From contig OX485807.1 in assembly GCA_950295325.1 (NCBI GenBank), forward strand, positions 36,920,440-36,984,439: DNA of 64,000 bases. The letters are read 5' to 3'. The position numbers were made by a program, and so were the translations under genes. The notes under the pieces were generated by a model. The model made no database searches and was not told the origin of the DNA. It saw only the letters and a program-made list of their open reading frames with translations. Shown here in pieces: positions 46,416 through 58,850 of the stretch. Origin of the DNA: Polytrichum commune. Taxonomy: Eukaryota; Streptophyta; Polytrichopsida; Polytrichales; Polytrichaceae. Position 1 is the stretch's first letter; every line of letters begins with the position of its first letter.

Positions 46416-47036
46416 ACCCCTAGGCCACCCAAGTTATATGGATCTGTACAATATATAGCAATCTTAGGATCCGAAGAGTTGGGGATGCGACAACAGCATT
46501 ATCAAGATCCTTGGGTTGTTGTACTCCCAGTCTCCACCGTTAAAGGTTCGCCTACCACGTGGTGGGATTGGGGCTCAAGAATTTAATGTGCGCACTGCAT
46601 TGAACATTGAAAATTCGATGCAAGTACGCATTTTCGTTCCAGGGAAGACGCAGTGCAGGGCTTAGTATGCTTTCTTGGGTTGAAAACAGATGTACAACGG
46701 ACAGGATCGACCGAGGGGACTTTGTAATGGAGGCGGGAGGTCAACTATATCCAAACTGGGTTAATTCAGTGGGCTTATTGAGGGGACTTTCATGCAACCA
46801 TTGAACGATGTACACATGAGCGGCTACTCAATGCCGTATGTAGAGTACTTACTATTGGATGTAGAGGCAATGCGGCTAGTGCTAAAGATATGTATGTTCT
46901 ATCAACGGCTACATTGTAAGCCAGAGTAGCAGTAGGTTTGGTGGGTGAGCGAGCAGCTTGTAAATTCAATGGATAGAGGATGCTAAAAGCGTAGGTAAAG
47001 CGTAGATGGGTTCTAGAGACTCGTCTTAATTAAATG

Positions 47037-47042
47037 AATAAA
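47037..47042 (+). terminator. Candidate poly(A) signal of GLOX gene 2
   Basis: AATAAA 622 bp after the stop, with a second one about 45 bp later. The long spacing makes this uncertain. Confidence 0.3.
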
Positions 47043-47826
47043 GGATAGCTTGCCCCTCTTGTGTTTCTGCCAAAATGGTTTATGAATAAAGGCAGATTTT
47101 GTCTCAAAAATCCTGACTCGCGGTTTTGATGAGAGTGCCTGTGGGAATTCCGAAGCCGGGTTCGTGCACCCATGACAATGCAGTCTGGCCTGTAATCCGG
47201 GAAAGTTGTCAGTTATTGAAGCATGTGCAAGTGCAGACTCCCAAAGGAATGGTTCCTCTTGTCAAAGCACAGAATCTGGTCGTGGTCCACACCCCAGTGG
47301 ATTCGGATGCTCAAAACTTGAATGATGACTTATAAAAGTTGGTCATAGGATTGCTTGTCAAACTCTGTACTAAGTTACAAGGCTACGTAAGGTGGCTAAC
47401 CCTTGGCCGGAAAATATTCAGCTCACAACAACCCTGATATAAGCTAACTTTGCGATCCAAGTGAAACAGACGAAGCTTGGATTTGAGCAGCATGGCTACC
47501 TCACCTACACAACAAACATATGGAATGGTAATAGATGCTAGCTTTTGAGAGGAATGTGCTCAAGCATGCATTACTGATGAAGGGTTCACTTAACCCTTAA
47601 ATGCCCCGAGGTGCAAGCTTACATCATGAAATCTCTTGAGGGCTTTGTGCAGCCTACCCCAGAACCAGAAATAAACCTCAGATTTGGTTTCAAGAGAGGA
47701 ACTGTGAAAAAAGCAAAATCATTTCAAAGAAAGGATTGGGAAATCGACTGACGAGTCACAAGTGTTGCGAATGACCTCAAATTTAAATGTCCAGAAATTG
47801 CTTAAGAATTTGTTTGTAGGCACACA

Positions 47827-48089
47827 AGTACACTACATATGATATTTCGTGTCATGTGGTATTTAATTTCACTATGGTAACTTTTCAGATAGCACTTCTC
47901 ACAAATAAGTGAACAAATACTGTCATGGATGAGGGATGAGTTCATCCATTGGCAAAGCCCTACCTTCTCTTGTCCGCAATGTGTGATGAAATACTGTCAT
48001 GGATGATTGAAAGTTGATCGAAAAATCATTTTATAAGTGATAGTAAATGCAACATTGTAAATCTTGAATCCCCTAAATTTTTTACAAGG
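47827..48089 (-). mobile_element. MITE family D, truncated in arm 1
   Basis: Begins CACTACATATGATATTTCGTG and stops abruptly at TTTACAAGG, while the same copy in arm 2 (57066-57435) continues for 111-116 bp to a full terminus. Confidence 0.75.
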
Positions 48090-48301
48090 TTCAGGGCAGT
48101 GCTGGTATTCAAACTTTTAAGCCATGACGGACATGGTCATTGATGCATATTAGTGCTCCTAATTCACGTTGACGAGTGGACAGGTCCTACTTTGCATTTG
48201 AGAGTGAACAAGCTGTGAAATTCAGCAAAGAGCAAATCATTCGTTTGAAATTAGTATGTTAATCCTGTACATATTCAGTCGTGGCCCATAACATTACTCA
48301 G

Positions 48302-48872
48302 CAGGGTTGTCTATTGTGTCGTGACGGAGGCTAATCTCGGCATAATGTCGTGCCGTCACGACACGTATCCGTCACGACAGTATGCCGGATGTTGTCTTTA
48401 TCCTGACGGACTTGAATTTTACCGAATTCTGTGTGTAATTACATTACCCCATTTTGGACACGTAGGATGTAAGATGTCCATGTGTGATGACATGTCAGCA
48501 AAGTAGAGGTAAAGTGGGGAAAAAATTACTAGCCCCTGTCCGCCCCCGTTCCCCCCCGTCCGCCCCACCCCTGTCCGCCCCACCCGTCCGCCCCACACAC
48601 TCCTTATTCATATTTTACTACTTTGATTTTAACTGAATGATAACAGAATGGCAAAATGGTTTACTTGGCGCTAGGCATATCCATGTCCACGTTGGCCTTT
48701 TCTGCCACATAGGACGCCACCTTGGCAAGAAGGTAAGTATTTTACCCACCCTACTAGCTGCCCCCTAGGTGGACCCTATGTGGACCCTATTGTGTCGTGA
48801 CGGAGGGGTCCGTCACGACACGACACGTCATGACGGCACGACACCGTCATGACGTCGGGATAGACAACCCTG
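48302..48872. mobile_element. hAT-like MITE with CAGGGTTGTC ends (571 bp)
   Basis: Perfect 13-bp inverted ends CAGGGTTGTCTAT and a perfect 8-bp duplication TTACTCAG (48294-48301 and 48873-48880). Next to each end lie several copies of GTCGTGACGG/CCGTCACGAC, subterminal repeats of the sort hAT transposases bind. A CCGCCCC-rich tract lies at about 48539-48600. Found only in arm 1. Confidence 0.93.
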
Positions 48873-49359
48873 TTACTCAGCTTTTAGCTCTTGTTCCATG
48901 GGCCCTCATACAATAATAGTAAGATACTTGAAAAACTATGCAAGGAGATTCGAATTCAAATTGAACTCCAAGCATCCCACCGATATATTCTACGGGCCCA
49001 TGTCATTGAGTAATGTTACGACCCATGGGATGCAAAAACACATTATAATATAGCATATGCTAAGGTCAATGAACACCCTAGCCACTAAACTAAGTGGGCC
49101 TACTTTGGTTACTTATCTTAATTAAACAACCATATATTAGTTTGATGTAGTTAGGTGTGGATCTAAGAACATACACCAAAATACATATGTTGACTAAGAT
49201 TGGATTATGTCACATGAATAACAATTAACCGTTGAGTTAAAGCTTTCCAAATATACAGCCTAGTTACTTGTTATTGGCACTAATAGTTAGTCAATGGTAG
49301 GTTTTAGCATTGTAGAAGAAAGTTGAAGCTCATCGCCGTCTAGAACCATCTAGAAGATA

Positions 49360-49639
49360 CACTAAATATGATATTTAGTGTCATATGGTAACTTTTTGGA
49401 TGACATTTCTTATGAATAACTGAACAAATGCTATCATGGATGATTGAAAGTTGGATGAAAAATCACTTGGTACGTGACAGTAATTGTAACATTATAAATC
49501 TATAATCCCCCAAAAAAATTTACAAGGAATTCCAAATAATGTTGGGTAAATACTTAGTGTTTGTGACACTACACTGCGGTTCACAATTGGTATTGAGCAA
49601 GACAATTAGAATCAGTGACAATTAATATTATATTTAGTG
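49360..49639 (+). mobile_element. MITE family D (280 bp)
   Basis: Ends CACTAAATATGATATTTAGTG and ATATTATATTTAGTG are inverted relative to each other. No clear target duplication. The superfamily is not assigned, although the CACTA start is suggestive. Confidence 0.65.
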
Positions 49640-49703
49640 GAGTTAGTTCGTAGGTTACTAAGTTCATAGAGTGAGTAGGCATCTCTCTTATGGTACTTAG
49701 GGC

Positions 49704-49931
49704 CTATGAATGGGGGGATCCGACCGCTAGGTACGGATGAACCGGTTGAGTTTGAGAAGGAATCGGTTGAAGTTTCAAGACTACAGGAAATTTACTGATC
49801 GTTTTAGAGGACCCTATGGAATATACCTCAGATTAATAAAAATTTACCGAAATATCACAACATGTAACTGGTTGGACTTGGAAATACTAGGATTTTAAAC
49901 CGAGTATGCCTAAAATCCTCCCCAGACACTG
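49704..49931 (+). mobile_element. hAT-like MITE, family B (228 bp)
   Basis: Starts CTATGAATGGGG and ends CCTCCCCAGACACTG. Perfect 8-bp duplication CTTAGGGC at 49696-49703 and 49932-49939. Confidence 0.92.
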
Positions 49932-50345
49932 CTTAGGGCTGGTTACTTGATGAGTGCAATTACTGTGTATAGGACTCTAGTATGTGGGCAACATGATGAT
50001 GTTCTGCAACAAAGATAGTAAGTAGGAGTTTGATCACATGAGATGTGCCTGATATGTGAATTTATCAGGTTCTGCTTAACAGTAGGTTTATGCACCTTTG
50101 TCACAGTGTTTGTTCGGCTGCACACAATATTTTGATTGTATTACTTGGGTAGACTAGGTGAAGTTAGTCCAGAAAACAAGAACATCAAATACTCCTTGAA
50201 TTATTGAGGTTGTGAATTGTTTCTGTTTCAATTCAACCAAAAGCTCAATCAGTCACTCACCATGTCAGATGTTGGTGAAATACAGGAGTCTAACACAGTC
50301 AACAAGTAATAAGTGAGACCTATTCAGCCTAAATGCCTTCCAGCT

Positions 50346-51249
50346 TAGTGCTTGGAACATATTGACAACAACTTTGTCTTGGAAACATTGACAGGAGCGA
50401 GTTGATTAAAAATCACCTAGATTTCAAGCGATGTGAACCAACCAACACTATACAACGTGTGTTATTGTTTTTGGTTTGCAGAAGTTGGGGGAAATGTCGC
50501 GCACCTTTTCATGAGGACTGCCCGCAACACCATGGGCACAAGTGGGACCCTGGAGTGACACCCGGGACTTGTGGCGCCATAGGTGAGAGGGCCCAAGTGA
50601 TCCTAGTATGGGTGAAGGCCCAGGCGTTGAGAACGTCTCCCACCCATGGATACTAGGAGTCACAAGGGTAAGGCCATGAGCATTGAGTAGTTTACGGTGT
50701 CCAGATTCTAGAACACTCAAGAACTCCCCAATCGGAGGCGTGAGCTAGAAGATATGGCAATTTGAGTGGGGCACTGCCTAGGGACAATGCCGAACACTCC
50801 AAGGGCTCAATGACTTGGAACAATGCCGAACACTCCAAGGGCTCAATGACTTGGGAGTGGCGCCCAAAATTGTTGAGGTTAGAACAACCATAGCTTCTGC
50901 AATACTTGCCTAAATGGGGCAAGTGTGGAGTCTATCGGCATCTACGTACGCAAAGAGTAGATGTTAATGGAATGGTCGCTTGATTGGAGATTGGACAACA
51001 AAATTATGTAGGTTTGGGAAAACTCCATGATGATTATTATTGTGTACAACCAACACAAAGAAACAAATCTATCTTGAAGGTTCCGGTAAACCTGCAACAC
51101 ATCTTGAGTACTCATTTGTTGCAAAGTGCAAAAATTCATGTGAGTAGTAGTAGTAGGAGCAGAGGTGATAAAAAGATTGGCTACACTCTAAGACTTGGTA
51201 GCGATAATATGAACACGCCATGATAGATTGTGGAACTTGTAGCTAGTCG
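50346..51249. other. Left part of the inverted-repeat loop, no gene seen
   Basis: A 33-35-bp direct repeat (TGCCGAACACTCCAAGGGCT plus CAATGACTTGG) occurs twice in tandem at about 50788-50853. Otherwise only short open frames; part may belong to the copia relic further right. Confidence 0.45.
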
Positions 51250-53010
51250 TGAGATTATGACTATTGCCATTGTTTGTGATCATTTTGCAGAGGTTACGAA
51301 AATGGACGATAGCAACACACTTTTCAGTGAGTTGTCATGTAACGATAAGGTTGCAACAAAGTTGAGGTACATATAAAATGTTCTTGAGCTTGAGAGGAGT
51401 GATAATGCCATTTGTGGCATGAACGTGAATGTCACCAATGCCTTTGACATAGAGAAGATGGTAGTCAACAATTATGATTGTCCAACAATAATCGTCAATA
51501 GATTGATAGTTTGAAAACTAGTTAAGTTTATTAGTCATGTGCTCAGTGGCACCCAAGTCTGCAAACCAAAATGATTATGCATCAGAGGAGGAAGAATCTT
51601 GAGAAGAGGAGACGATGCAATACGGTTCACTAGAGACAAAGGTGGGTAATTCGATAAAACTGGCCATCACATCCCCGGGTACGCAACTCCCGTACTATAT
51701 GGTCCTGATTATAATCACTTATAATGCGTTTTAGTCCAATATTGAGTGATACAATTTGTTTTAATGTAGGAAACCCTTGTAGCCCTTCTAACAAGGAATC
51801 CAAAAATGTAATTATATATAGGAAATGAATATATTTTGAAGCATATAATTGCATTAAAAACCTAATTATATGATTTTTTTTAATACAAGTACCATAGGTC
51901 AAACTACCCAACTTTTTGGACTTTTTAATAAAATTTTAACATTGTGAATGAATTATAATTTTAATGGGAGGCTTAATAAATATGCAACCCAACTTTTTTT
52001 TCATCTCATTTTATTTAATTTGGTCTTCACCCAAATTTTTGATCATTTTAATTTGATATAATTTGATATAATTTTTACAAAAGCCGTCGTCTAAGCTGTT
52101 TTAAGTACGATGCCCCTTGCGTATAATATGGGAGTTGCGTACCCGGGATCACATCCGCATGACTTTTAATTTTTCTTATGTGATTGTTTGTTGAGATGAC
52201 ATTTGGGAGAACGTGTAGTGTGCTTGTGTTTTGGTGAATTAGCAACAAAAAAAACTATTAATGTCATTGAGATAGTCTTTTTTTTAAATGGCCATGCTTG
52301 CCACATTGACGGCAATGTGCATGCCGCTTATGTCGGGGAAGCTTTTCAACATGCTCCTTCGTTTGTTCTATAGTCAAAGGAGCAAGAATGAGAGGCGTCA
52401 AAGGAAGTGCCTCTGGCTATTGTGCATGATACCACAATTTCTTTTGGAACTTGATGAATTGAGATTGAAGAGTGATAAGGCTTTGATCACCAAGAGGAAC
52501 ATTTTGTCCCATGCAAGTAGGATTGGGTCAAATGAAGGAGGCAAGCCGCATATGATGTTGATGATGAGTTTTTGTTCAATAATCGTTTGTCCAAGAGCAT
52601 TTAATTGTGTGGCTAATTGCTACAAAAGAACCAATAAACACAATGATAAACTCTTCCCTTATTGAGTCTGCAGTTGTAGCAATTCTCTTGAAGACCAATG
52701 ATGTACACTTTGGAGTGTTGGTCGTGATAAACTTGAAGTGGTGTCCACATAGCATGAGATACACAATAGTTGATGGCCTCTTGTTTATGAAGCAAATCAA
52801 GGGTGCCAAGAATTGCAATAATGGTTTGTTTATCCTTTTTTCTCCCATAAGAGCTGCTTAGCAAGATCCATAAGAGAAGTTTTCATGAGTGCGCCATTGA
52901 CACATGTATCGAATTTGGAAAATGAAGTAGATGTGCATCTTCCATAGCCAAAAATTGGTACCATTTTACTTGAATGTTGTGCACGATTGCTCTGGTTTTT
53001 CCATTGTCTA
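51250..53010 (-). pseudogene. Decayed Ty1/copia gag-protease relic
   Basis: Minus strand, from high to low coordinates: a Gag start with NGTNFWLWKMHIYF (near 52970), remains of the Gag body, a CCHC knuckle CRQCGKHGHLKK (near 52300), then past the MITE a protease-like WFADLGATEHMTNKLN (near 51550) and YVKGIGDIHVHATNG (near 51440), the usual order of a copia polyprotein. Frameshifts and stops are frequent. In the protease motif the expected DSG reads DLG, so it is inactive. Interrupted by MITE family A at 51674-52147. Confidence 0.8.
51674..52147 (+). mobile_element. hAT-like MITE, family A (474 bp), inside the copia relic
   Basis: Ends CCCGGGTACGCAACTCCC and GGGAGTTGCGTACCCGGG. Perfect 8-bp duplication ATCACATC at 51666-51673 and 52148-52155. 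Confidence 0.95.
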
Positions 53011-56000
53011 AAGTTTGCTTGTGTTGTAATAATGTTGTGGGAATCTAGCCATATCTTGCATGTTTAACAATTCAAAAAGGCATGTAAGTGTGAAAGGATC
53101 TTGTTACTTCTACTTTTCAAAGTAATAGGTATGAGTACTTGACCACACGGACGGTCAAAGCATCATAATAGTTGAGATGAGGGGCTTGCAGGATAGTTAC
53201 CTCTAAGCAATAGACACCTATGAGGTAATGGGATACAACAATAACAAAGGGATGCCATGGCTAAGAAGGCTAATGAAATGCACCAATGGGTTGATCGAGG
53301 GGCCAAGCGGGCCTTTCTTAAAAGTTGACAACACACTTAGATGGCCCTAGACCAAACACTAAATCACAAAATACTCTCTGATCTCAACCACAATCGCCTT
53401 AGGTAACTTGGGCACTTAATTCATGGTCCAAATGGTCAATGAATCATCAAAAAAGGGAAATTTGCACCCTTTTACCAAGATGACAACACATAAGATGGGG
53501 CAAAATGGTTGTTCCCACATTCTGATTTCACCAACTAACACCACATCAATACCCAATAATCATAATGGGTCAAAACCAATTACACCTCGGCCATGAAATG
53601 CAATTGGATTTGCAATTTCTTAAAAGTATTGGACAACGTTTTTGCGTCGTGCCCATAACCCTGCTTTTGATTATACCTATGCCTACTAATCGGGAGTAAC
53701 TCTACCCAATTGGGACCAAAGCCCGGTGCAAATATGGCAGCCCTACCACACTAAACCATGCACCGGGAGGATCAATTCCACATACAAATCCGCCACCGTC
53801 CAAAAAAAACATCCACTATCCAAATTTCTGCACTTCTTAACATGGCCTACAAAATTTGCCTCCGCACCTCAAAGGCCAAGGTATCAAACCATAGATTTGA
53901 ATGCAAGGAACCGCAACCTCTCAAAAGCAATTCCAACACCTAATCTGTGCACAAATCTCCTAAGAAGGCGAAGAAAAACGGGCAAGCTCCCTTTAAACAA
54001 GAAACAAGTTCCAAACTAAAGTAGCTCTTTGACCACTAGATTCAACAAACTATCTCGCCCAATCCACAAAAACCCTCAATTATGCGCACAACCAACTAAA
54101 TCTTCACCACAATGGCAACCAAAATCGACCAAACTACCACCGAAACTCCCAAGCTCCCACCAATTTGCCTCCACAGCCCACACAACAACCCAAAGATCTT
54201 AAAAAACTTGGAGATGCAAGAGAGAAGAATATGGGATGGAAGCTATCAAGGGACCACGTCAGTGAGGGTTTCTTCACAAAACCAGTTGAAATGCAAAAGA
54301 TGTCCAAGAAAACAACACAAAGCACCAAATTGTGAGCGATGCGCCTCCATAGCAATTAAGCACATGGTCTCAAAGACCTCAAAAATGTAAGAGAGATTGA
54401 GATGGAAGGGAACAAGTGACCATGGCAACAAGGATTTTTCCACATAACGAGCTGAAATGTGGAAGAAGGTACAAGAAAACAACACACATCACCAAATTGC
54501 AAAGGCATGATGGCTACAAAGAGGGAAAAATCAGGGCAACCAAGAGGATGTGAGGTATTATGTCAAAGATAGCTAGGATTTAGAGGAGCAAGGATTTAGA
54601 GGAGCGATGACAAGTGCCAAAGATAGCGATGGCACTCGCGGCAATGGACACTTGCTACCTTGCTCTTGGCCATGCTCTTGCTCTTGTTGCTCGCGCTCTT
54701 GCTCCTCCGTTCACCCTTGCCCCCTCAACAACCTTACTTCCTCAATCCTCAACCATAATCCTCTAAATCTCCTCCTAAATATAATTTATCCCTTGTTCTT
54801 CAAAACCTACTCTCATCAATAAAATTCCAACTCTTTCCTCTCACACACTTCCCCCAAATCTCAAGGCTTCGCACTCCTACCCACTTGAAAAAGGGAAAAA
54901 AACCATCAAAACAATAAGACAAAGGATTTCAATCCTGTGCCTCCCAACTTCATATGCCAAAAACGCTCATCTAAATGTCTCCTCTAGTCTAACTCCAAAC
55001 TATTCCTAACTCAAACCTAAGATAACTCAAGGTCGTTGTAGATCTACTCCAAGGTTTGAAACTGCCCTAATTTTTACCACCTATTCAATGCCACTCTAAC
55101 TATAGTTGAGGGTAACCGCATAACCTCTCACATTGTAAAACCTCATTCACATAAAACTATGAAAAAAAACCAAGGATAATCATCAAGAAACCACTAACTC
55201 ATGCAATTCACACAAAGAATTGAAGTCACGGTAAAACATCTAATTGACCACTACTTATCCTACAAAAATACCTCAATAATTTGATTTGGCAAAACACATA
55301 AAATAAATATTAGGAATATAGAAAATATCACCAAATACCATAGTGTTTATTTTACCATGACTCATGAACCGTTCGGATGGTTCACAATAGGTATTGGTGA
55401 CATGTCCCTCCACACGGGTAGGTCACTCTAAGGCATTTTTGTGCACCACGTGCGGCTGGGGGTTTTTTGTTTTGGGGCTATTTACCTTCAAGGGTTGAAT
55501 TAAAGCCTCCCTATAATTACTTAAATGTAAAAAATGGCCCATTTGTTTGCACCCTTCCATTACTTATATTGTCCAAGTCACTGCAATTTTTTGTACTCTA
55601 TATTCCTTTTAAGTAATAAAAGCTAATCTACTTCCTAATGCATTGACGAGTGTTAAGGGAAACCATGGAAACAAAGAAGGGTGCAAACAATAATATCATT
55701 CAAACAAAGTTATGAAGAAAACACATAGGAGACCATAGCAAACATACTAAACATACCTTCTAGGATCCTTATCTTCAGCCCCTATATTAATTTTACAAAA
55801 AAATAATGGCCCACGTTTTATGTTCATCTAACTTACTTAGAATGGGATTGTCTACATTTAATGGCCCCTTTGTTATTTGGAATTCCTTTATAATTTTTAT
55901 TTCAAATGATTTTAATCCTCTCTATATTATGCCGCACGTCGTTTTTAAAATGCACTAAGTGACCTACCCGTGTCCCTCCGTATGTTCTTCTTTCCTAAAA

Positions 56001-56030
56001 TATTTATGAAAGGGATATGCTATATTAATA
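53011..56030. other. Right part of the inverted-repeat loop, no gene recognised
   Basis: Plus-strand frames at 53726-54019 and 54112-54390 show no domain. A diverged tandem duplication of about 170 bp lies at roughly 54205-54550 (AGAAAACAACACA... CACCAAATTG in each unit). The first part may be the leader or LTR of the copia relic; I could not identify LTR ends. Confidence 0.4.
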
Positions 56031-56034
56031 GAAC

Positions 56035-56560
56035 GCCCAATAAGTACACCAAATATGATATTGAGTGTCATCTAATTATTTACTTGTGATGAAATATTTT
56101 CATGGATGATTGAAATTTGATTGAAAAATCACTTCGTAAGTGACAGCAACTGCGACATCGTACATCTATAATCCCCCAAAAAAATTACAAGGAGTGACAA
56201 ATATTGTTTGGGTTAACGTATAGTGTAGGTGACACTATACTACAGTTTACAATTAGTCTTGAGCAAGACCAAAGAATTTGTGATACTAATTATCATATTT
56301 AGTGCTATGATCGGGGAGAACCGGCAATTAGGTATAGATGAACCGGTTCAGTTTGAGAAATAACCGGTTGAAATTCGAAATTGCAAGAAAATGACCGATC
56401 ATTTTAGAGGAATTTTTAGAATATACCCCAATTTAATAAAGAAAAACCAAAGGATGTCAACATGTAACCGGTTGGACTTGCAAACACTAGGATCTCGACC
56501 GGTTATGCCCAAAAATCTCCCCGAGCACTGATTTAGTGCACAATTTACCTATTACTTATA
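56035..56560 (+). mobile_element. MITE family D, carrying a nested family B MITE
   Basis: Body from CACCAAATATGATATTGAGTG (about 56047) to CATATTTAGTG (56304), matching the 49360 copy. The family B element at 56305-56530 is inserted at its right end, duplicating ATTTAGTG. Confidence 0.6.
56305..56530 (+). mobile_element. hAT-like MITE, family B (226 bp)
   Basis: Starts CTATGATCGGGGAGAACC and ends ATCTCCCCGAGCACTG. Perfect 8-bp duplication ATTTAGTG at 56297-56304 and 56531-56538. Confidence 0.93.
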
Positions 56561-57065
56561 CCCCTGTGAACAGGCATTTAGGCTGAATAGGTCTCAGTTA
56601 TTACCTGTTGACTGTGTTACATTCCTGTATTTCACCAACATCTGACATGGTGAGTGACTGATTTAGCTTTTGGTTGAATTGAAACAATTCACAACCTCAA
56701 TAATTCAAGGAGTATTTTCTGGACTAACTTCACCTAGTCTACCCAAGTAATATAATCAAAATATTGTGAGATTATAGATTTACATTGTTACAAATACTGT
56801 CATGTACCAAGTGATTTTTTTATCCAAATTTCAATCATTCATGCTAACATTTGTTCAGTTATTCATATGAATGTCATCCATAAAGTTACCATATGACACT
56901 AAATATAACGAAACTAAATGTCATATTTACTATATCTTCCAGATATAGCTAGATGGCGATGAGCTTCAACATTCTTCTACAATGTTGAAACCTACTATTG
57001 ACTAACTATTAGTGCCAATAACAAATAAGTAGGCCATTCAAATACATGCATTGCCCTGAACCTAC

Positions 57066-57435
57066 ACTAAATATGATATTTAGTGTCACCAATTCTGATT
57101 GTCTTGGTCAGTACTGATTTTGAACCGCGGTATATTGTCACCAACGCTAAATGTTAATCCAACATTATTTTTCATTCCTTGTAAAAAATTTAGGAGATTC
57201 AAGAATTACAATGTTGCATTTACTGTCACTTATAAAATGATTTTTCGATCAACTTTCAATCATCCATGACAGTATTTCATCACACATTGCGGACAAGAGA
57301 AGGTAGGGCTTTGCCAATGGATGAACTCATCCCTCATCCATGACAGTATTTGTTCACTTATTTGTGAGAAGTGCTATCTGAAAAGTTACCATAGTGAAAT
57401 TAAATACCACATGACACGAAATATCATATGTAGTG
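57066..57435 (-). mobile_element. MITE family D, complete copy in arm 2 (370 bp)
   Basis: Ends CACTAAATATGATATTTAGTG and CGAAATATCATATGTAGTG; TA lies on each side. Longer than the 280-bp copy because of an internal duplication of the CATCCATGACAGTATTT segment. Confidence 0.7.
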
Positions 57436-58223
57436 TACTTGTGTGCCTACAAACAAATTCTTAAGCAATTTCTGGACATTTAAATTTGAGGTCATTCGCA
57501 ACACTTGTGACTCGTCAGTCGATTTCCCAATCCTTTCTTTGAAATGATTTTGCTTTTTTCACAGTTCCTCTCTTGAAACCAAATCTGAGGTTTATTTCTG
57601 GTTCTGGGGTAGGCTGCACAAAGCCCTCAAGAGATTTCATGATGTAAGCTTGCACCTCGGGGCATTTAAGGGTTAAGTGAACCCTTCATCAGTAATGCAT
57701 GCTTGAGCACATTCCTCTCAAAAGCTAGCATCTATTACCATTCCATATGTTTGTTGTGTAGGTGAGGTAGCCATGCTGCTCAAATCCAAGCTTCGTCTGT
57801 TTCACTTGGATCGCAAAGTTAGCTTATATCAGGGTTGTTGTGAGCTGAATATTTTCCGGCCAAGGGTTAGCCACCTTACGTAGCCTTGTAACTTAGTACA
57901 GAGTTTGACAAGCAATCCTATGACCAACTTTTATAAGTCATCATTCAAGTTTTGAGCATCCGAATCCACTGGGGTGTGGACCACGACCAGATTCTGTGCT
58001 TTGACAAGAGGAACCATTCCTTTGGGAGTCTGCACTTGCACATGCTTCAATAACTGACAACTTTCCCGGATTACAGGCCAGACTGCATTGTCATGGGTGC
58101 ACGAACCCGGCTTCGGAATTCCCACAGGCACTCTCATCAAAACCGCGAGTCAGGATTTTTGAGACAAAATCTGCCTTTATTCATAAACCATTTTGGCAGA
58201 AACACAAGAGGGGCAAGCTATCC

Positions 58224-58229
58224 TTTATT
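58224..58229 (-). terminator. Candidate poly(A) signal of GLOX gene 3
   Basis: Mirror of 47037-47042 in arm 1. Confidence 0.3.
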
Positions 58230-58850
58230 CATTTAATTAAGACGAGTCTCTAGAACCCATCTACGCTTTACCTACGCTTTTAGCATCCTCTATCCATTGA
58301 ATTTACAAGCTGCTCGCTCACCCACCAAACCTACTGCTACTCTGGCTTACAATGTAGCCGTTGATAGAACATACATATCTTTAGCACTAGCCGCATTGCC
58401 TCTACATCCAATAGTAAGTACTCTACATACGGCATTGAGTAGCCGCTCATGTGTACATCGTTCAATGGTTGCATGAAAGTCCCCTCAATAAGCCCACTGA
58501 ATTAACCCAGTTTGGATATAGTTGACCTCCCGCCTCCATTACAAAGTCCCCTCGGTCGATCCTGTCCGTTGTACATCTGTTTTCAACCCAAGAAAGCATA
58601 CTAAGCCCTGCACTGCGTCTTCCCTGGAACGAAAATGCGTACTTGCATCGAATTTTCAATGTTCAATGCAGTGCGCACATTAAATTCTTGAGCCCCAATC
58701 CCACCACGTGGTAGGCGAACCTTTAACGGTGGAGACTGGGAGTACAACAACCCAAGGATCTTGATAATGCTGTTGTCGCATCCCCAACTCTTCGGATCCT
58801 AAGATTGCTATATATTGTACAGATCCATATAACTTGGGTGGCCTAGGGGT

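Larger units (their letters stand above)
42190..50345 (+). repeat. Arm 1 of a large inverted repeat
   Basis: Matches the reverse complement of 56557-64000 in ordered blocks: 42192-42473 with about 63712-63995; about 43245-43653 with 63271-63690; core 43654-48089 with 57177-61612; about 49255-49500 with 56775-57030; about 50123-50340 with 56567-56767. The core has constant coordinate sums (105266). The outer and inner blocks are diverged and interrupted by insertions or deletions, including MITEs in the segments 48110-49250 and 49500-50120. Confidence 0.93.

Noticed and set aside
47083-47110. ATAAAGGCAG...GTCTCAAAAAT, resembling the LINE 3' end
   Set aside because: The match is short and there is no direct repeat around it; probably chance or part of the gene 3' flank.
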